64,000 nt of DNA, taken from Phalacrocorax aristotelis. Lineage: Eukaryota; Chordata; Aves; Suliformes; Phalacrocoracidae. Of the stretch, positions 12,396 to 25,100 are shown in pieces. Made by a program: the position numbers and the translations under genes. The stretch is from positions 134,478,125 to 134,542,124 of the forward strand of contig NC_134276.1 of NCBI RefSeq assembly GCF_949628215.1, read 5' to 3'. Position 1 is the stretch's first letter. Each line of letters starts with the position of its first letter. The notes under the pieces were generated by a model that was given only the letters and a program-made list of their open reading frames with translations, searched no databases and was not told where the DNA came from.

Positions 12396-15300
12396 ATTTT
12401 AGTATTATATTTATGTATTCATTACCTAACTGTACCCCCAAACTGTTTTAAATGCACTAGACTCACAGCCCCACCATCAACCTTGATGATGACTTCTACA
12501 ATCTATAATAACGATATGCTGTATGAAAAGTAGACAATTTTCCTTTGTTGATTTTCCCATCTTTGAGTTTCATTGAGCCTCCCCTTCTTATACATGACAG
12601 AAAGCAATCAAAAGCTTTCTTTTATGGTTCTTGGAAGACTACCAAATTAAAGACAGGATGGCATGTATAATAATACTATATATTTTCAATTTTAAGTACT
12701 TACTTGATATGTTTGTTTGAAGTGGGTATCCATGGAATTATGATAATGCAAATAAAAGTGCATAATGTTATTTTGAAACAAGGGTACAAATGTATCTACA
12801 GCTTTCTGTAAATTGAGTGCAGAGGACAAAAGTTGGACAGAGTCACTAAACAGCTTCAGTATTTTAACCTGAAAAACATTGAAGATTAGTCTTTTTCTCT
12901 CTCTTTACATGACCTCCTTTAAAAGAGAAAATTTCCATGCCCATACTACTTTATTTCTTTCCACATACTGCTGCTATCTTCTGATTCATCTAAGGTTCAT
13001 CAGCCTCATTTAATACATTTCAAATTGGGTAGCTGTGGATGATTTAACAAACAGGAATTTGTCTGAGCTTGGCTGGATTCCCTCAACTGCACCCTCATCC
13101 ACCAGTTGTAGATGACTGGTACTAGCCAACTGTAAACCACTGTTCCGGCACAAGTAACAATTGTTTAAAAAAAAAAACCACCAACAACAAAAAAACCACA
13201 ACATAGAGTTTAATCTGTGTATTGTTCTGTGCTGCTATCAAAGGAAGCACTCGCATGAAAATACAAAAGCAGGAAACATTTAAGAAGTACATTCCTGTGC
13301 ACCAGCTCTTTGCCGGTTTAAGTCTTCATTGCACAATGCACCATACCAATAAATAAAAGATGCACTGTAGACAGCTTTAAAGCAAAAACAAACAAAAAAA
13401 CCCCAAACCAAACCAACCAACCACCCCCCAAAAAAAACTCAGACCAAACAACAAGCAGACTGAAGACTACAGCAGCAAACACTTGTGACTTGTAAAAAAA
13501 TCCTAACAAAGGTCATTGTTGCCCCTGAGATTTTTATTTCAGCTTTGAAAGCCAGACATATACAAATGTCAGTAAATGCAAAGTTAATAAATAGTGTTCT
13601 CATACCACCATACTCACTGGCTTTCCACAAATTCTCTTTTTTTCAATTAAATAACAAGGTTATAATAATAAATTACAAGGAAGGATACCAGTTTTGCTAG
13701 CATACTGATTTTCTTATTCAGAACTGCAAAATATCAATATTCAATTCACTCTGGGAGTCCTCTTCCCATCGTGCATGTCTCTGGAATGACCCAAACAGCA
13801 CCAAGTATCATAGGTGTGGCTGGACAAAGAGCACCCTCGACAGTTTTCCTGTGTGAGGTCTCCTACAAAAAATTCAGCTCTGAAGCACATCTTAATTTTC
13901 TAGTATGTGAACAGAACTTAGAATCACAAGCCACATATTTTAAGGAACACTTCTCACAATGCCTTAAGTTTAAATTGTATAGCCACCATTAAAAAAAATA
14001 ACATCAAAACAGTGAAGAAAACATGTATGTCACAACATGCAGCCTTCACTAACTTCCTCCCGACTTTCTATATTCTTTTTAAGATGTATACAGTATGTAA
14101 GAAAAAAAGTAGGAAATGCTGTCAGAGAAGCGTATAACATAAATTAGATACATAAATACTATTAGGCTAAAAATAATTCCCTGGAGACAATAAAAACTAA
14201 TTGTTAGGCATTACCTTTTTAGAAGTATGCTTATAAAATGCAAATACATTTTAAAATCAAAACCACTTTTTAAAAATGACATCTGAAACTACCTAGTTTT
14301 CTGTTTTCACCTTAAATTGCACACTTTAAAAAGATTACAAAAATTAATATGACAAAAAGATAGGTCATAATATGAGTTTTGCCCAGTAACTGGTATTAAC
14401 ATACTTTTCAGCAGTGCTGTGTGACAAGTCCATCAGCTTGTTTAGGCTGAGAACAATCCAAAATAACTACAGTGTCAACACCCTGAGTGTGAATGCTTAT
14501 GTCAGAGACAGAGCCCCTGCAAAGTCTGATTATGCTTTAGGCTTACATTCTACCCAAATTCAAACTAACTGTGCTGTAAGGATGAGTTCATGCTTTTGCA
14601 ACTGCTCCCCACAAATCTGTGTCATCTGTCCTGCTTAGAGCCACAGGCACCAAATTCCATTTCTGTTCTTAGCCATGAATGGCTCACTCACTATGCCCAC
14701 AGCCTCTACCCTCATTCTTACCACTCCTAGCAATGTACAGTCAAGCCTGACTTAATGCTTGTCCCTGGAACAGAAGGTAAAAATAACACACAAAGGCAAA
14801 CCAAATGCTAGCAACCTTGGGTTCAAATTTTATCCACCTTGCATAGCATCAGATAGGCCAGCTCAAAATGTTTTGTGCTTAACCTCCTCCTGGTCCATAT
14901 GACAGGCTTTTGTCAATTGGTATGTCTTTCATTTCCATCTGACTTTATTGCCTAGCTTTGTACTAAATACCTTATCAAAATTCAAACATGTTTTATCAAC
15001 TGTCAATTCAATCAAGTAATTGAATCAGATAAGGGTCTGGAATTTCCTTGATGCAGCTCACTTAGAAAAAGAAGTTTCCTGGTGAGTTACTTTGGGGAAT
15101 CTCTCCATGAGCCTCTGAAACCCACTAATGAGGGCAAATTAGAGGAAATACAATAGGTTTTCCATCTCTCCCATCCTGTGCTCTATGTAGCAATAGTGCA
15201 TTTATGTCTTACTTTTCTTATTAATAGTACTGCTTTATGTCTCTGTCCTCAGATATTGTGCACCAAATCCTAGCTAACCGACCATTTGTTTCCTAATTCC

Positions 15301-17149
15301 CCCATTTTCCTTCTCAAACATTCCTAGAGTGAGGATTTTAAAACAGGAAAAATTATACAATACAAGGTCAGTTAATCTCCATGTCAGCCTGAGAGCAATA
15401 TATTGGCAGGATGGAAAAGATAAAACAACTAAGTAGCATAGTTTAGTCAAAAACTGCACAGGGCAGAGTACAAGCTAACAGCCTCCCAGTATTGCAATGG
15501 TAGGAACACAAAGGGGAAGACTGATTAATTAGCTTGATAGAAGGGAAAGAACTAGGATTAATGGCTATTCTTGTTACCTACACATATCACCAACTTTTTT
15601 GTAAAAGCACTGAACTGTCAGCCCAAGCAACAGGCTTGGCAAAAGCCTTGACAATGACTTCTACATCATGATACACCATCCAAAAACTATAGACTGTATC
15701 AGGAAAAAAATTCTGTGATTCCGCTTGAGGGAAACCTAGCCTCCTAAGGGGCACCCAGCTGCCTGAAAATCTGCAGCAACTGAACCAAAGCACCAGGAAA
15801 CACATTAATAGTAAGTAATTTGATACTGGCTCTACAGAGGGCTGAAACATTTTCCCCTCACCACCCTCTCTAACTCCGTGATACTACAAATGTTTCTGCT
15901 GATCGACAGAGGTATCCCTTTGAAAATGATGGGGAGGAGATCAGGGCTACTAGCAAGGAAAGTAGCACAGCTCCTAAAATCCCACTTAGGTCCACATGGA
16001 GCTAGAGATACATGACCTAATATCTCTCCTACACTGAAGGAAATTGTTCAGGGATAAGGGCAATAATTTTATGCGAAAGAATAAAAATAAGGAAAGAAAG
16101 AATCCACTGATAATTAAAGTGTTGGTACCCTAATAAGCTCATTTTCTTGGCTCCTTAAGACAAATACACCTAACCATACACAGCCCCTCCGGAGCTGAGC
16201 AGCACGAATGTGATGTGCAGAGCAGGCATGAATATCTGGCTCAAGAATTTAAATATAGCAGCTGAAAAATATCAAGAGTTCAAATTGGGTTTGAATTGAC
16301 TGTAGCCTCCAGTAGAAAATGCTTAAGGTCTGATAATAAGACTGAAAACTACTGCTTTAAGAAATTGAATTTACTTCACAGCTGTCCAATAGGCTACCAT
16401 ATGAACATATACACACCACTATTAAAAATGAGGCCTTTCCATTTTAACAGAGAGATGCAGACAATCCACTGCATGCAACAAAATACGTACATGGCCCAGC
16501 TCAGACCAGAGAGAATCACCCCCAGTTGCTTTCCTAGGCAGCCACGCTCAAGAACTGCTGTATGGAACGCAGCTGGGGACCGCAGCTCTGTGGGAGCTTC
16601 GTTACAAGCAATAGGGACAACAAGCTAAGGAAGAGCAGAAAATGGTGCTCCATCAGTGATGGCATTCTTCCATGCCTTCTCCCACATGACAAATGAAGAA
16701 CTAGTCTCACCTTATCATTCATAGGAGTTTGATTATACACGTCACTAAAGCCTCAAGTGAAAGTTTTTCTCCATATTAAAACACTTAAATAAAAACCTAC
16801 CTGTGGGAGGGAGCCACAAATCTGATATTCCAAGGAAGCAGAAGAAATAAGAAAACGTGTTTTCTTGGTGACAGTGGTAGCACCAGGGAGAACCTCTTAA
16901 ATTCATTAACAATGGGGGCAAATATTCCAGGTTCAAGCAACCTGAGAAGAGCCAGAGATTAATTCTTAATAATATCGCTGGGACAAATAAGTTTCCTTTC
17001 TCCATAACTAATTTACCTTTTGCCAGCAGGGTGCTCTCATACGTGGTGATTTAAATTTATGCACATTACAGCTTAGCTATATCATATTACTTAGGAACTT
17101 ACTGGACAGGATCATTTACAATTCTACCTCAAGGCCTCAGAATCCCCTA
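12396..17149. other. Non-coding sequence between CR1 copies
   Basis: No gene recognised. It contains an A/C-rich low-complexity tract at 13384-13437 and an A-rich tract near 13165-13200. The longest chance frame is 16296-16628 (plus, 110 codons), which shows no motif. If the TSPAN9 assignment holds, this is intron. Confidence 0.55.
13384..13437. repeat. A/C-rich low-complexity tract
   Basis: An irregular run of AAAC, CCAA and C6 words, about 54 bases. It resembles a degenerate microsatellite or the decayed A-rich tail of an old insertion, but no element could be identified beside it. Confidence 0.7.
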
Positions 17150-19118
17150 TAAAGGAAAGGGAAGTAAGCAGAGCAGGAGGCCCCCATGGCTCAACCATGA
17201 ACTCCTGGATCTACTCAAATCCAAAAGGGAAGCATACCAGAGATGGAGAAGTGGAGGATTATCTGTCGAGAGCTACAAGGGCATTGCCAGAGCATGTAGA
17301 GATGCAGTTAGAAAAGCAAAAGCCCAGCTTGAATTGAAACTGGCCATAGATGTCAAAAATAACAAGAAAGGTTTCTTCAGGTATGTAAACCATAAGCAGA
17401 AGAAGAAGGAGAACACAGGCCCACTGTTAAACAGAAAAGGAGAGTCAATCACCGACGATGCTGAAAAGGCAGAGGTCCTCAACACCTTCTTCACCTCTGT
17501 CTTTACCAGCACTGTAGGGTCCCAGGCTTTGGGAATGAAATTCTCGGTTGATCCAAACACTGACCCACCATGAGTGAAGGAAGGGTTAGTATGTGAATTA
17601 TTACAGAGGCTTGACCCCTACAAACTGACAGGCCCAGACACCATCCACCCGAGGGTGTTGAGAGAGCTGGCTGACATCATCTCAAGGCCACTCTCCATAA
17701 TCTTCGATAAGTCGTGGAGAACGGAGGATGTCCCAGAAGACTGGAGGAAGGCAAATGTTACCCCTATCTACAAGAAAGGCTCGAGTGAGGATCTTGGTAA
17801 CTATAGGCCCATCAGCCTTACTTCAATCTCTGGGAAAGTTATGGAACGAATCTTCCTGGGGGCCATCACAAGTCATTTGAAGCATATGATTGGGAAAAGC
17901 CAACATGGCTTCACTAAAGGCAGATCGTGCTTGACAAACCTGGTGGCCTTCTATGACAAAGTGACTTGCCTGGTTGACATGGGGCAGGCAGTGGACATTG
18001 TCTACCTGGACTTCTCCAAGGCCTTTGATACAGTCGCCCATGGCCTCCTCCTGGAGAAATTGATGTGTTATGGCCTAGACAAGTAGTCTGTGCAGTGGGT
18101 GGCTGACAGGCCGCACCCAAAGGGTGGTGGTAAATAGCTCTTTTTCAAAGTGGCAACCTGTCACAAGTGGAGTCCCCCAGGGATTGATATTGGGCCCAAT
18201 GTTATTCAACATCTTTGTAAGTGATTTGGGTAATGGAATCAAGTGTAGCCTGATGAATTTTGCAGATGACACCAAATTGAGTGGGGAAGTAGACACCCTG
18301 GAAGGGAGAGCTGCTCTGCAGGAAGATCTGGATAGGCTGGAAGAGTGGGCCAGCAAGAACCTTATGAAGTTCAACAAGGAGAAGTGTAAGATCATGCACC
18401 TGGGAAAACATAATGCGGGAGTGCAGCACAGACTGGGATCCACCGGGCTGGAGAGCAGCTCCGTGGAAAGGGACCTGGGGTGCCTGGTGGACAGGAAGCT
18501 CAATAGGAGCAAAGAGCGTGCTGCTGCGGCCAAAGAGGCCGATAGGATGCTGGGTTGCATCACACAGGGCATCACCAGCAGACATAAAGTAGTCATCATC
18601 CTGCTCTACTCAGCTCTTGTCAGGCCACACCTGGAGTACTGCATACAGTTCTGGTCCCCGCTATACAAAAGAGATGTAGACAGGCTGGAAGGGGTCCAGA
18701 GAAGGGCCACCAAGACGATCAAAGGATTGGGAAGCCTGCCATACGAGGGTAGGCTGAGAGAGCTGGGTTTGTTCAGCCTTGAGAAAAGGAGGCTTAGAGG
18801 GGATCTCATCACCACGTACCAGTACTTCAGGGGTAGCTACAAAGATGATGGAGACTCCCTTTTTGCATGGAGTCACGTGGAGAGGACAAGGGGGAATGGA
18901 CACAAGTTGCTCTTGGGGAGATTCCAATTGGACATGAGAGGAAAATTTTTCACAGTGAGAACAGTCGACCATTGGTATAGTCTCCCCAGGGAAGTGTGGA
19001 CTCCACCACATTGGACACTTAAGATCCAGCTGGGCCATCTTGTCTAGACTGTGCTCTTCCTAGAAAGATTGGACTAGATGATCTCTGAGGTCCCTTCCAA
19101 CCTGTGATTCTATGAATC
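17150..19118 (+). mobile_element. CR1 LINE, longest copy in the window, RT domain largely readable
   Basis: This is a 5'-truncated CR1 that starts in the late endonuclease/RT linker region. It keeps most of ORF2's reverse transcriptase: NYRPISLTSISGKVMERIFL, YLDFSKAFDT at 18003, the catalytic box FADDTKL at 18259, and the C-terminal LEYCIQFWSPLYKRDVDRLE with GNGHKLLLGRFQLDM. It ends with actagatgatctctgaggtc and a tail near 19118. It is inactive: a TGA near 17572, a TAG near 18085 (where a tryptophan codon is expected), and a shift of frame between 18086 and 18124. CR1 elements move by target-primed reverse transcription and are usually 5'-truncated like this. Confidence 0.95.
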
Positions 19119-22100
19119 CAGTTTAAAACAGAGACACCTGTAAACAAAACTACCCTGACCTGGCCAAAGGCCAACCCCAAGGCCACTTCCCAGAGGAACT
19201 TTGTTTTCCTCATGCTATCTCAGCAGGACTTCTAGTAATGTTCCTGAAGACCTGATCTAACATTTCCATTTAATTGGACAAGCTCTTTGTATGACAAAGA
19301 AGAGTGACTTCTTGGCATCAGTCTCTGAAGTCAGACATGAATGATGTGTTGGCCCAGCTGTGGAACACCCCAGCACATTACAGACATTTTATAAATGTGT
19401 TACTATGCCTTTGACACAATCAGGTCATCAAGTTATTTCTGTAACTGCAAGACAGCCAAATAAGGTAACTAAAGGTGTTCTCATACTTCTCTTTCTCACC
19501 TTGCTTGTCTGATTTCGTTTTGGATTAAACTTTACAGTCTATATTTGTACAGTATTTCCCAGGCCCTCCTCTCTGTACCTCACTCTGCTGGGAGCAGCCA
19601 ATGAATTTGGGAGCAATAACCCTGCTCACAGTCCAAAACAAACTAGACAAAGGAAAGACAGGCCCCGCCCCAATGAGGTATCCAGGGTTAGCCTAGAAGA
19701 TCCCACAGTCCACCCCGTGGGTAAGGCATAGTGCCAACTTGGCCCATACAACAGCACCTCAAACATTTAAAACCCATTATTGAGTACATCTTATGTGTTA
19801 AAACGTGCATCTTATTTAAAATGGCTCCCTGGCAAAAACATACCATCACAAAGCATCTCACATGTCCTTTTTGATTCCATTACACAACAGTGAGAACAAT
19901 CAGAGCTTACAGTGCTTTATGGACATTTAAAAAAAAAAAAACAAAACCAAAAATCACAGTGAGTGGTGGTTTTAAGATATAACTGAAGACTGCCTCCACT
20001 AATCATCTAGGCCTGACTTCTCTACTGAGCAGTTTCCTGCAACAGCTTTTATAATACCCTGCATTTAATTTTGCATGATGAGTAGGAGTATTTCACTCAA
20101 CTTCAACACCACATGCTAGCAAGGTATTCAATCATTTTATTTTAACAACAAATATGTTGTTCAGATGCTAGAAATGCAAGCCTGGCAAGCTTTTTAATAT
20201 GTACAAGTATGTTCCATGGAAAGTGAAAAGCTCATTTCCCATTCTGCTCAGCATGACAAAGTCCTATCTTCTTAGCAGAAATGGACACCTTGGAAAAGAA
20301 AATCCTTGAATTACAGAAAAGGGTATCTGAAATCCCACAGCTAACACTGATCAGCACGGTAAAGAAAGTGAGGTAATTTCCAGACCTCCACTAGAAATGG
20401 GATACTAATTTTTCAATCTGCTGTGAAACTGATTTCAGTAACATAACCGAAAGGGGAGAAAATGGCATATTACCATGAACACAAGAAAAATGTTTGAAGT
20501 ATCCTATTTATCTTCTCTCTCTGAGGGATGTGGATTCTTTTGTACTCCTTGATGATGTGATTCTCAGATCAGCATTCTGGGAATCAAGCCGGTGCCCATT
20601 TACTAGTGTAACATGATCATTTAGCATAATTAGCATATGATATTTCAACACTGCCATGGACTTTGACCAGATCTGAAATGTAAATATTTGCCAAACAGTA
20701 CATCCTAGTGCCCAGTGCTACATAATGGTGTAACTTAAGACACTCACTTGATGTGCTTTCTCTTCTGGGGGCAGAGTTAAGGCTGCTGTGGGAATTCTCT
20801 CTTTCATAACACAAGGCAGTTTAAACATTGTAGATAATGTTACATTAATTTCTGCAGTTTCAAATTTTAAAGGTGTGGAAACAAGGTGAAAGAGCTCACA
20901 GTACAGCAATCATTTCAAGTGGCACAAGGATGAACAGAAAGAAAACTCCTGGAACCAATAACTATTTCAAGCTTCCCCAGCTACCTTTTCCCTGGTGTAC
21001 TCCATCGTCAAGAGCAGAGCCCAGCTTTCCTAGGACACAGGAATCAACAAAGCTCTATTTGGTATGATTCAGAGCATAGCACACATGCAAAAAGTAATCA
21101 AAACAATCACCACAAGATGTAAATACACAGCAGCCTCACAGGGCAGACATAAAAAGCCTTGGCTTAGGCACAAAACAACTGTCTTAAATTCTACAGCATG
21201 AAAATTTATAGGTTTGTTACCTTACATACTGTAACATTTTGTCTCACCTATTATAAATACAGATGTTACCTATATTGATGCCTAACAACCCCAAACTATC
21301 TCTTCATTCTTTTTCTTGCAACAGAAATACCCAGAAGCTGTTCATGTCAACAGCAAATGTACAGATTTTAAGCTAGTTGTATACCTCTTATTAATACATC
21401 TTATCACTAATATTTTCTCTCAGAAACATGCAGTTCCTGCAAGTGAAATTTTCCACAGCAGGTAGACAACAGAACTACTGCCTTGACATTGAAAAATCCC
21501 TCTCCGTATATTTCTCAGTTCTCCCTTATAAAAACAGTATCCCAAGGTCAATGCATCTTTGCCATATCCCCAAGACTGAGTCACTGTGTGGCATCACCTG
21601 GAATGATGATTTACACAAAAGTAAAGGAAAGCTTCAGCATTTCTTTTTCTTAGCCTCATCTAACATGTTCTTTCCCTTTTTCAATTACAGCAAGATTTTT
21701 TTTTTCCTTTACAGACCATAATCTCTCATCACTCATCCCAAAATGTACAATAGTAGGTGTTCTTTGCCTGCAGTTTTCTTTATAAAATTTTACACAAGCA
21801 GCACAGAATCATGTAACAGTCCTTGACAGGCCAAGTGCATGAGTGGACTATTATCCCTCTGCTGTTCCCATTGCTAGGACCTACCAACCTGCACTCCTTG
21901 CAGCCTTTGGCAGAACATGTGGCATTCAGCAGAGAGGTGGCTCTCACCTTTCCTTTCCCTGAAGGGCCAGAAGTTGCTTCCTCTACCACATCAGAAATGC
22001 AACGAAAGGTACGCAGTGCCATGTTTTCCACTCACTTCTTAGCCAAGGCTAATCCATGAAGAACATAGGGAGTGTAAAAACACAAAGCAATAGGCCCAGA

Positions 22101-25100
22101 GCTGCACTAGGACACCTAATGCTAGGGTAGCAGTGGGTCCTCCAACATGAGTCTGTTTTTGCAAGCCTGTTAATATAATTACAGTTGCACAAAAGGATAA
22201 AACTGACATGCACTACTGGAAGTGCTAACAGTAGGAACGCTGTTTTGTTCTTCCGTGCTTCCTTTCCATTCAAACGTCAGAGACAGGTAAGAACACAGAC
22301 GAAGAAGAATATTTGCATATAACGAAGAGAATTACTGTCTTCCTCTGTTACATTTCCTTGGGTACCTACAGCAGGACGTGGAGACAACCCCAAAACAACC
22401 ACGTTACTCTGGACTCTCTCAGCATTTGTGGCATGAAAATAACAGATCACAAGAAGGTTTCCTAAGGGCTCAGTGTTGGCCCAACTCATCTTCCCTTAAT
22501 GTCAATGCGAGCAGCGTTAAAGATGGGATTGACTGACTCTGAGTACCCTTCACTGAGATCTTACCTTCTTGAGATAATTTGATGAACACCAATGGAAAAG
22601 TCACAGACCAAACCTGGGGAGATAAAGAAGACCAAAGTGAACTTTGTTGCCTTTTGGACTCACCTACCATCACAAACCCTATTACCTCAAGAGGACAGAA
22701 AGAAGGGATTGGGGTGGGGGTGGCCAGAATAGGAAAAGTTATGTCAAATTCCACCTCCTTCTGAACAAAAGGCGTAAGTCTAAACACTGGTCTCTAGGGC
22801 ATAATCTACTGATTTCATCTGGACTCAAATTGAAATAATGACAATAGGCAAAATATTAAAACAGACTCACAGAAACTAAAAGGAAAACAGAGATTAGGGG
22901 GAAAATCAAAACTTGTGTGTCAATTAAATCAGAAATACTAGTCAGAAAAATCCAGTGCTTCTTCCCCTTTGCACTTAGGTCCCCTATCATCACCATGACA
23001 CCTGATGACCTGTTTACAGCAGCAAGAACAGAAATTAAGCGAGACCTTTCCTGATGAACTCTTCTGCACTAGTCCCACTTTTTGACTGGTCTCATCTTTG
23101 CTTCTAGTACAACAAACCACTGCTGGAATGAAAATCACTGAAAACCAAACAACATAAAGTACCCCACTTTCTCCAATTGATACTGGTACTTTCAGGGCTG
23201 CAACAGTACCACCCCAATGTTAGAATGGTGCTGCAAAAATAGCAAACTGACAATAGTGAAACCAGGACCTCCTCCAACCACATGGAGGAGAAACACAGAA
23301 TAGTACCATCTCCAATGTTTAAAACCCCATAAAAATTACTGCAGCTGCACACAGAAAGTACAGGCTGATTATTAAAAAAATATTGTTTATCCACCCAACT
23401 TGGTCAATAGAAATGCTTCCATTATTCCATTGTTGGTGGTGGTTTCTAAATGCTTTCCCTCAGCTTGCCTCACTGTATCACGTAAGATTCTGAAACACTT
23501 TTTTCAGAGCCTATAGTCACAAAAAGTATTCCAGCATATCTATGAGAAAATAATTAATTCCTAGATGTTTTGAGATTTCAAATATAAGGCATTTTTAAAG
23601 GTGGATAAGAAAATCGAGTTTCAAAAATGGTGTTTTCAAAACTAACCACTGCCCCTTTCAGAATAGTAAACATGGAGCTAATTAGTTGCCTTCACTTTCA
23701 AATCTTTTTGCATTCAATTTTAAGAAGTAGTTTACCTCAAATTAACCATTGCCTTTGTTGCCAAGATAAGATCTTATTGATTTCACAGTTCATATCATAC
23801 ACATCAGTTCTACACATCTTCCATAAAGTGAACTAATACTACATGAACACTAGGCTCATTGCTGATGTCAGGTTCTATGTCAGGCACATGCAACCAACCA
23901 ACCAACCAACCCAGCTCCCTAGAGACACAATAGACAACTTTATTTCATCAACTGAATTTCATCATACTGAAGTAAAATCTGGCTTAGCTAAAAATAATAT
24001 TTTTTCTTAATTTCAAAAATTTAATACCCAAGTTTCCTACAGTTCCACTGCACAGGTGTTGGCTAGTCAGTCAAATCGATGTCACACAGAGTATGCTGTC
24101 AATGACATTCAAAGGTTAACTACTTTCACCACTGATGTAAGCCTTTTATGAATACAGCATGATTTGTAGCAAGGACAGAAAGTTCTGAGAGAGTCCTTCA
24201 AGTCATGTAACTCAGTGTCAGGCACTCATCACATCACAGGTACGCTGCTTGGCTTGATTTAAGACAGGTCTAAGGAAAATTAAGAAAGGAAGATCAAACA
24301 CTTCCAAGAAAACTGTTAGAGGGAAGAAGTCCTGCTGTTGACCAAGGCAAGTGTTGATAACAAACTCAAAGAAATAAGAATTAGACCAGAACTGGTGAGA
24401 TGAAAATTCACAGGCAGATGTAACTGAAGAGCTCATTCCATGCCCTCCTGGATTTGCTATCGGGTTCAGGGAGGTAGAAGGTTGTTGCAGCAAATGATGC
24501 TGCAAGGATCAGACACCCTGCAAATCCTTAGAAACTTGCATCTTTCACCATGTTGTCTACATGAGTGGGGAACTGTACTCAAGAGCCAGGCAATCTGTCC
24601 ACTCCACTGTTCACAGCAGAAAGAGGTGAGGAGACAGGGCTGGCTTCCAAACCAGAAGTCCTATAACATGAGGGCTAGCAAAACCTAGAAAAAAAAAAAA
24701 TGTAGATCTTTTCTCTTATAGGAAGCTCAATGATTGGTAGGCACTTATCCCCTGATAACCATTAGGTACATCACCACATTTAGACCTCTAAAATAAAGCA
24801 TACTTGTCTTTCAGTTCCTCAAATCATGTCCCAAGGGCAAGCAAAGTCTGTTTGCTCTCATAAATGGATGCCTTGGACTAATGCCATTGACACCAGATAA
24901 ATACCTACTTTGGCTGTCACTGATAGTTCCAAGTTTGCTGTGAGGATATTTTGTACCTGAAGCATGGGATACATTTATTTTATTAATAAAATTAAAACCT
25001 ACATCTCTAACCACTTTCAAATCTTTGAAACAGTAACAAGTCTGTCTAGTAATCCATGCAGAAACAGCCTGATAGCTATCTTCTTATACTGACTTCAGTG

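Noticed and set aside
18075..18599. 174-codon minus-strand frame and other antisense frames in CR1 copies
   Set aside because: Antisense shadows of the CR1 reverse-transcriptase sequence.
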